7,529 nt of DNA from Methanospirillum sp. Lineage in GTDB: Archaea > Halobacteriota > Methanomicrobia > Methanomicrobiales > Methanospirillaceae. Within the stretch, counting starts at the first letter, position 1, and each line of letters starts with the position of its first letter. Positions 5,562-7,529 of this stretch are shown here, in pieces. Made by a program: the position numbers and the translations under genes. The notes beneath the pieces were generated by a model. The model ran no database searches, was not told where the DNA came from, and was given only the letters and a program-made list of their open reading frames with translations. Location of the stretch: positions 1 through 7,529 of the forward strand of contig JAQVIE010000051.1 in assembly GCA_028695895.1 (NCBI GenBank), given 5' to 3'.

Positions 5562-5780
5562 CTACCAGAATCCCATCATCTTTTCTTTCCATCCTGCACA
5601 TTTCCAGGCAGGTTCTACCTTTGGTCGCATATGTATTATCTTATATTTTCCTTCATTATCCGTTCCAGCATATACTGGAGTCGGAGGGTTTTTCCAACAT
5701 TCTAATCGTATTACTTCTTTATTTTTTCCGAAAATTTGAACACAGAACTGACAGTTATGACAAAAATGTGGATCAGCCAT
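5562..5780 (-). CDS. Small cysteine-rich, probably metal-binding protein
   Basis: A 72-aa protein with five cysteines (C7, C10, C13, C28, C61), three histidines and four tryptophans. The order is FCHNCQFC, then LECWKNPPTPVY, then IIHMRPKVEPAWKCAGWK. From memory this resembles a widespread class of tiny four-cysteine proteins with 'CxxC ... C-x(2-3)-PP ... P-x-V-x-P-x-x-W-C-x-x-W', thought to bind zinc or an Fe-S cluster. No exact family name is claimed. There is no signal peptide or membrane segment. The ATG at 5780 has no Shine-Dalgarno, but a TATAAATA at 5806-5813 would start transcription about 3 nt before it, so a leaderless mRNA is likely. It diverges from mmp14 and is followed by T-tracts before fprA. 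A role near methanogenesis or redox control is only suggested by position. Confidence 0.75.
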   Translation of the reverse strand: MADPHFCHNCQFCVQIFGKNKEVIRLECWKNPPTPVYAGTDNEGKYKIIHMRPKVEPAWKCAGWKEKMMGFW

Positions 5781-5878
5781 GTCAGTTTAGTACTGAGTCA
5801 GATAATATTTATAGATATATCCTTTGTCACCGCATTCAAATCGAAACATATATCGTACACCCGGATTCACAGGTTTTC
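5781..5878. promoter_or_regulatory. Divergent leaderless promoter region
   Basis: The 98-bp spacer between the small cysteine-rich gene and mmp14. On the minus strand TATAAATA (5806-5813) is centred about 30 nt from the ATG at 5780. On the plus strand TCGAAACATATATC (5841-5854), a good BRE plus TATA match, is centred about 29 nt from the ATG at 5879. Neither ATG has a Shine-Dalgarno. Both spacings fit transcription starting at or within a few nt of the start codon. The two boxes are about 35 bp apart, so one regulator bound between them could affect both. Confidence 0.55.
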
Positions 5879-7387
5879 ATGAATCCTGGAATCTTCGACA
5901 AAATTTTTAAACCTTCTTTGAAACCCCACATTGTCGAAAGTCCTCCCCCACCTCTGATTATCAGGGGGCCGGGTATGGAGTACCGGGAATACGATGAAAA
6001 ACCATATTTCATTGTTGCATCGGTTGAGATGGGAAATACCACAACCAAATGCATTCTTACTGGTGTTAATCTTGAAACAGGAATGTCTCATGTAATTAAT
6101 AAAACAGTAAGTATGAGCCGCGATGTCAGGTCTCCTGCACCTGGTGAAGAGATATTTGGCCGGACCCTTGACGGGACAGAGCTTACCAGGGAATCAGTAA
6201 CAGATCTGGTGCGTGACACTCTGATTAAGTGTCATCATGATGCAAAGCTGGACATAAAAAAAGATCTTGATTTTGTTGTGAGAAGCACCGGGGTTGTTGC
6301 TGCCATGGACTCTCCGGACCAGGTTGGTGATTTTGTTATTGCACTTGCAAATGGTTGTCTTGCGGCAGGTGTACCTCCAAAAAAGATGACTCCGCCTATG
6401 TCAAAAATGAACCAGGCCGAAAAATTACAACCATTTTCATTTGCTGACAGGGTAAATTTCTCCGGCGCTGTTGCTGGTGTCATTCCTCCCCAGGGAACCA
6501 CAGGGGTTGAAATGGTTGCAAACGAGATGGAAGGTGAGCTTGCAATGGCAGGAATCAAGGAGGGTGCAAAGTGGACTCCTGTAGATTTTAGAAATCCCTG
6601 CATCTCCATTGATTTTGGCACCACTCTTGACGGCCGGATTACTTCATCGGTTGACCCAAAATCGACAGATCCTTTTGCAAAGACTATCGGCAACTTCTGT
6701 GGCCTTGCCGGAGCAATTCCAGATGCCATTGTTAAAGGAACCGGCCTTGTTGATGAAAAAACAGGGACTGCTCTGGATATATTTGGAGAAAAAAGCAAGT
6801 TGTCAACTATTATCGGACCCAGACGAATGTCAAATATTGTAAGTTCTTATGTTGACCTTTGCCATGAATATATTTCCATTGAACAAGTTCCAAAAGAACG
6901 AAAACGATATGGAATGGTTCCGGTGTATGCAGAGATTGCTATGGAATCAGGAGTCACATTAATTGGAGTGGACGCAGGCATTAATGGTTCCAACCTTGCA
7001 AAACTTGAAGATATAGGAAAAGAAATCTCGACAAAACACTCTTTACCACTTCTAAATGAAGTGATTGACAGAGTCTGTTCAAAGGTAGCCCTACGTATGA
7101 TAGATGTTGCAAATAAACAGGGCTTGATTTACCCTGAAACCTCTATAGGATTCACTGGTCGCGCTGCAATCTCCGGAAAAAAACCGGAATATATCCTTCA
7201 GGGAATTATTGATAGAAAAATCTTTAAAAATCCCGTTGACCACGTCGTTTTCGTTGATGATGGTCTTGCCCGGGGTGCCGCACTTATGGGAAGATGTATG
7301 AATTCCCTTGGAAAACCTGACAAACCAATTGGCGGAGTGAGAGGAGGGAAATGTATCATGTCAAGGCGGATCGCTATAGGCAGATAA
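5879..7387 (+). CDS. mmp14: Methanogenesis marker protein 14 (DUF2114)
   Basis: A 502-aa protein of the methanogenesis marker 14 family, found essentially only in methanogens and of unknown function. It has ASKHA-like ATPase signatures: VEMGNTTTKCILTG (49-62) resembles phosphate loop 1, SIDFGTTLDGR (243-253) resembles phosphate loop 2, and GFTGRAAISG (424-433) plus FVDDGLARGAA (458-468) resemble the adenosine-site region of BadF/BcrA- or RACo-like proteins. Typical marker 14 segments are DFVVRSTGVVA and GCLAAGVPPKKMTPP. The N-terminus has four consecutive prolines (22-25), as I recall for relatives. The reading frame is open back to 5621, but that part runs antisense to the small cysteine-rich gene and reads as translated spacer. 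The ATG at 5879 is supported by a TATA box placed for a leaderless start. The ATG at 5975 (residue 33) is less likely because it would drop the proline segment. Binding of ATP is inferred, not shown. Confidence 0.9.
   Translation: MNPGIFDKIFKPSLKPHIVESPPPPLIIRGPGMEYREYDEKPYFIVASVEMGNTTTKCILTGVNLETGMSHVINKTVSMSRDVRSPAPGEEIFGRTLDGTELTRESVTDLVRDTLIKCHHDAKLDIKKDLDFVVRSTGVVAAMDSPDQVGDFVIALANGCLAAGVPPKKMTPPMSKMNQAEKLQPFSFADRVNFSGAVAGVIPPQGTTGVEMVANEMEGELAMAGIKEGAKWTPVDFRNPCISIDFGTTLDGRITSSVDPKSTDPFAKTIGNFCGLAGAIPDAIVKGTGLVDEKTGTALDIFGEKSKLSTIIGPRRMSNIVSSYVDLCHEYISIEQVPKERKRYGMVPVYAEIAMESGVTLIGVDAGINGSNLAKLEDIGKEISTKHSLPLLNEVIDRVCSKVALRMIDVANKQGLIYPETSIGFTGRAAISGKKPEYILQGIIDRKIFKNPVDHVVFVDDGLARGAALMGRCMNSLGKPDKPIGGVRGGKCIMSRRIAIGR
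5951..5967 (+). other. mmp14: Hairpin in the 5' coding region of mmp14
   Basis: CCTCTGA (5951-5957) can pair with TCAGGGG (5961-5967) around a TTA loop, a 7-bp stem with one G-T pair. It lies about 70 nt into the coding sequence and just upstream of the in-frame ATG at 5975. It may influence ribosome movement or be a by-product of the proline codons. Confidence 0.35.
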
Positions 7388-7388
7388 A

Positions 7389-7402
7389 CTTTTTTTCTAT
7401 AT
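7389..7402 (+). terminator. mmp14: T-tract directly after mmp14
   Basis: CTTTTTTTCTATAT begins 2 nt after the mmp14 stop and holds seven T in a row, enough for archaeal U-tract termination. The TCTATATC inside it could also be a TATA box for the next gene, with a start near 7426. Confidence 0.4.
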
Positions 7403-7444
7403 CAAAAGGAAATGCTCATCCATGAATAATCTAAAAATTAAATC

Positions 7445-7529
7445 ATGGAAGAGGAGCAATATTACGATCTGGTTTTTCCTCCAGGAACCCCTCGGACAAT
7501 AATACGCGAGATTATCAATACTTTTGATG
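7445..7529 (+). CDS. Start of an unrecognised protein, cut by window end
   Basis: 28 codons from ATG 7445 to the edge: MEEEQYYDLVFPPGTPRTII, then REIINTFD. Upstream in this frame is a stop at 7427-7429, so this is the first available ATG. There is no Shine-Dalgarno next to it. The AAAAGGA at 7404-7410 instead precedes an ATG (7412) whose frame ends after five codons. The acidic opening and strand-helix look are plausible for a cytoplasmic protein. Being 57 nt behind mmp14, it may be another methanogenesis marker, since such genes cluster, but the fragment is too short to name. Confidence 0.6.
   Translation, partial: MEEEQYYDLVFPPGTPRTIIREIINTFD

Noticed and set aside
5368..5601. 77-aa minus-strand ORF between the small cysteine-rich gene and fprA
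   Set aside because: It overlaps the start of fprA and the end of the 72-aa gene, and its residues (Ile, Phe, Asn, Lys) reflect A+T-rich spacer. No ribosome site was seen.
5621..5878. N-terminal extension of mmp14 from an upstream start at 5621
   Set aside because: It runs antisense to the convincing small cysteine-rich gene and across the promoter spacer. The residues do not resemble the family, and the TATA box at 5841-5854 points to a start at 5879.
6235..6798. 187-aa minus-strand ORF inside mmp14
   Set aside because: Antisense shadow of a well-conserved coding region; no start signals.
7422..7502. 26-codon ORF starting at 7422 after mmp14
   Set aside because: It ends inside the window, its composition is unlike a protein, and the frame from 7445 stays open with better residue use.

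Overview
The window looks like a methanogenic archaeon, most likely a member of the Methanomicrobiales close to Methanospirillum. Four things point that way: a methanogenesis marker 14 protein, an F420H2 oxidase (FprA), an archaeal-type phosphoribulokinase as known from Methanospirillum-like methanogens, and archaeal translation genes (diphthine synthase, stand-alone two-KH NusA). The DNA is visibly A+T-rich, intergenic spaces hold archaeal TATA-like boxes, and Shine-Dalgarno sites (GGTGAT, GAGGTG, AAGGTG) mix with apparently leaderless starts. The lineage is inferred; no rRNA is present.

Left part (1-1451). The plus strand carries the end of dphB (diphthamide synthesis on EF2) and an overlapping gene for a protein with two DUF357 domains. 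They converge on a minus-strand pair, nusA-like then hisE, whose reading frames overlap by 4 nt (TTGA). The hisE and DUF357 stop codons also overlap, so there is no spacer between the converging units.

Middle left (1452-2306). A possible leader or very small ORF lies upstream of nusA. An unrecognised 136-aa protein follows, with an apparent internal repeat and its own promoter and strong Shine-Dalgarno. Next comes a very A+T-rich spacer with a palindrome and a 9-bp inverted repeat.

Centre (2307-5374, minus strand). fprA, prk and a NifH/CfbC-family gene are spaced 19 and 43 nt apart and are probably one operon. FprA reduces O2 with F420H2. PRK makes ribulose-1,5-bisphosphate for the RuBisCO-dependent reductive hexulose-phosphate route. 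The third product is an ATP-dependent Fe-S reductase component without a partner nearby. All three touch redox or carbon handling in a strict anaerobe, but a joint role is inference.

Right part (5375-7529). A 72-aa cysteine-rich protein (minus) and mmp14 (plus) diverge from a 98-bp spacer in which each has a TATA box placed for a leaderless transcript. mmp14 is followed by a T-tract and the first 28 codons of another plus-strand gene cut by the window edge.

No tRNA, rRNA, CRISPR array, insertion sequence or attachment site was seen. No stretch over 300 bases lacks a gene. The most interesting points are the fprA-prk-nifH-like operon, the unrecognised repeat protein, and the small cysteine protein paired with mmp14.
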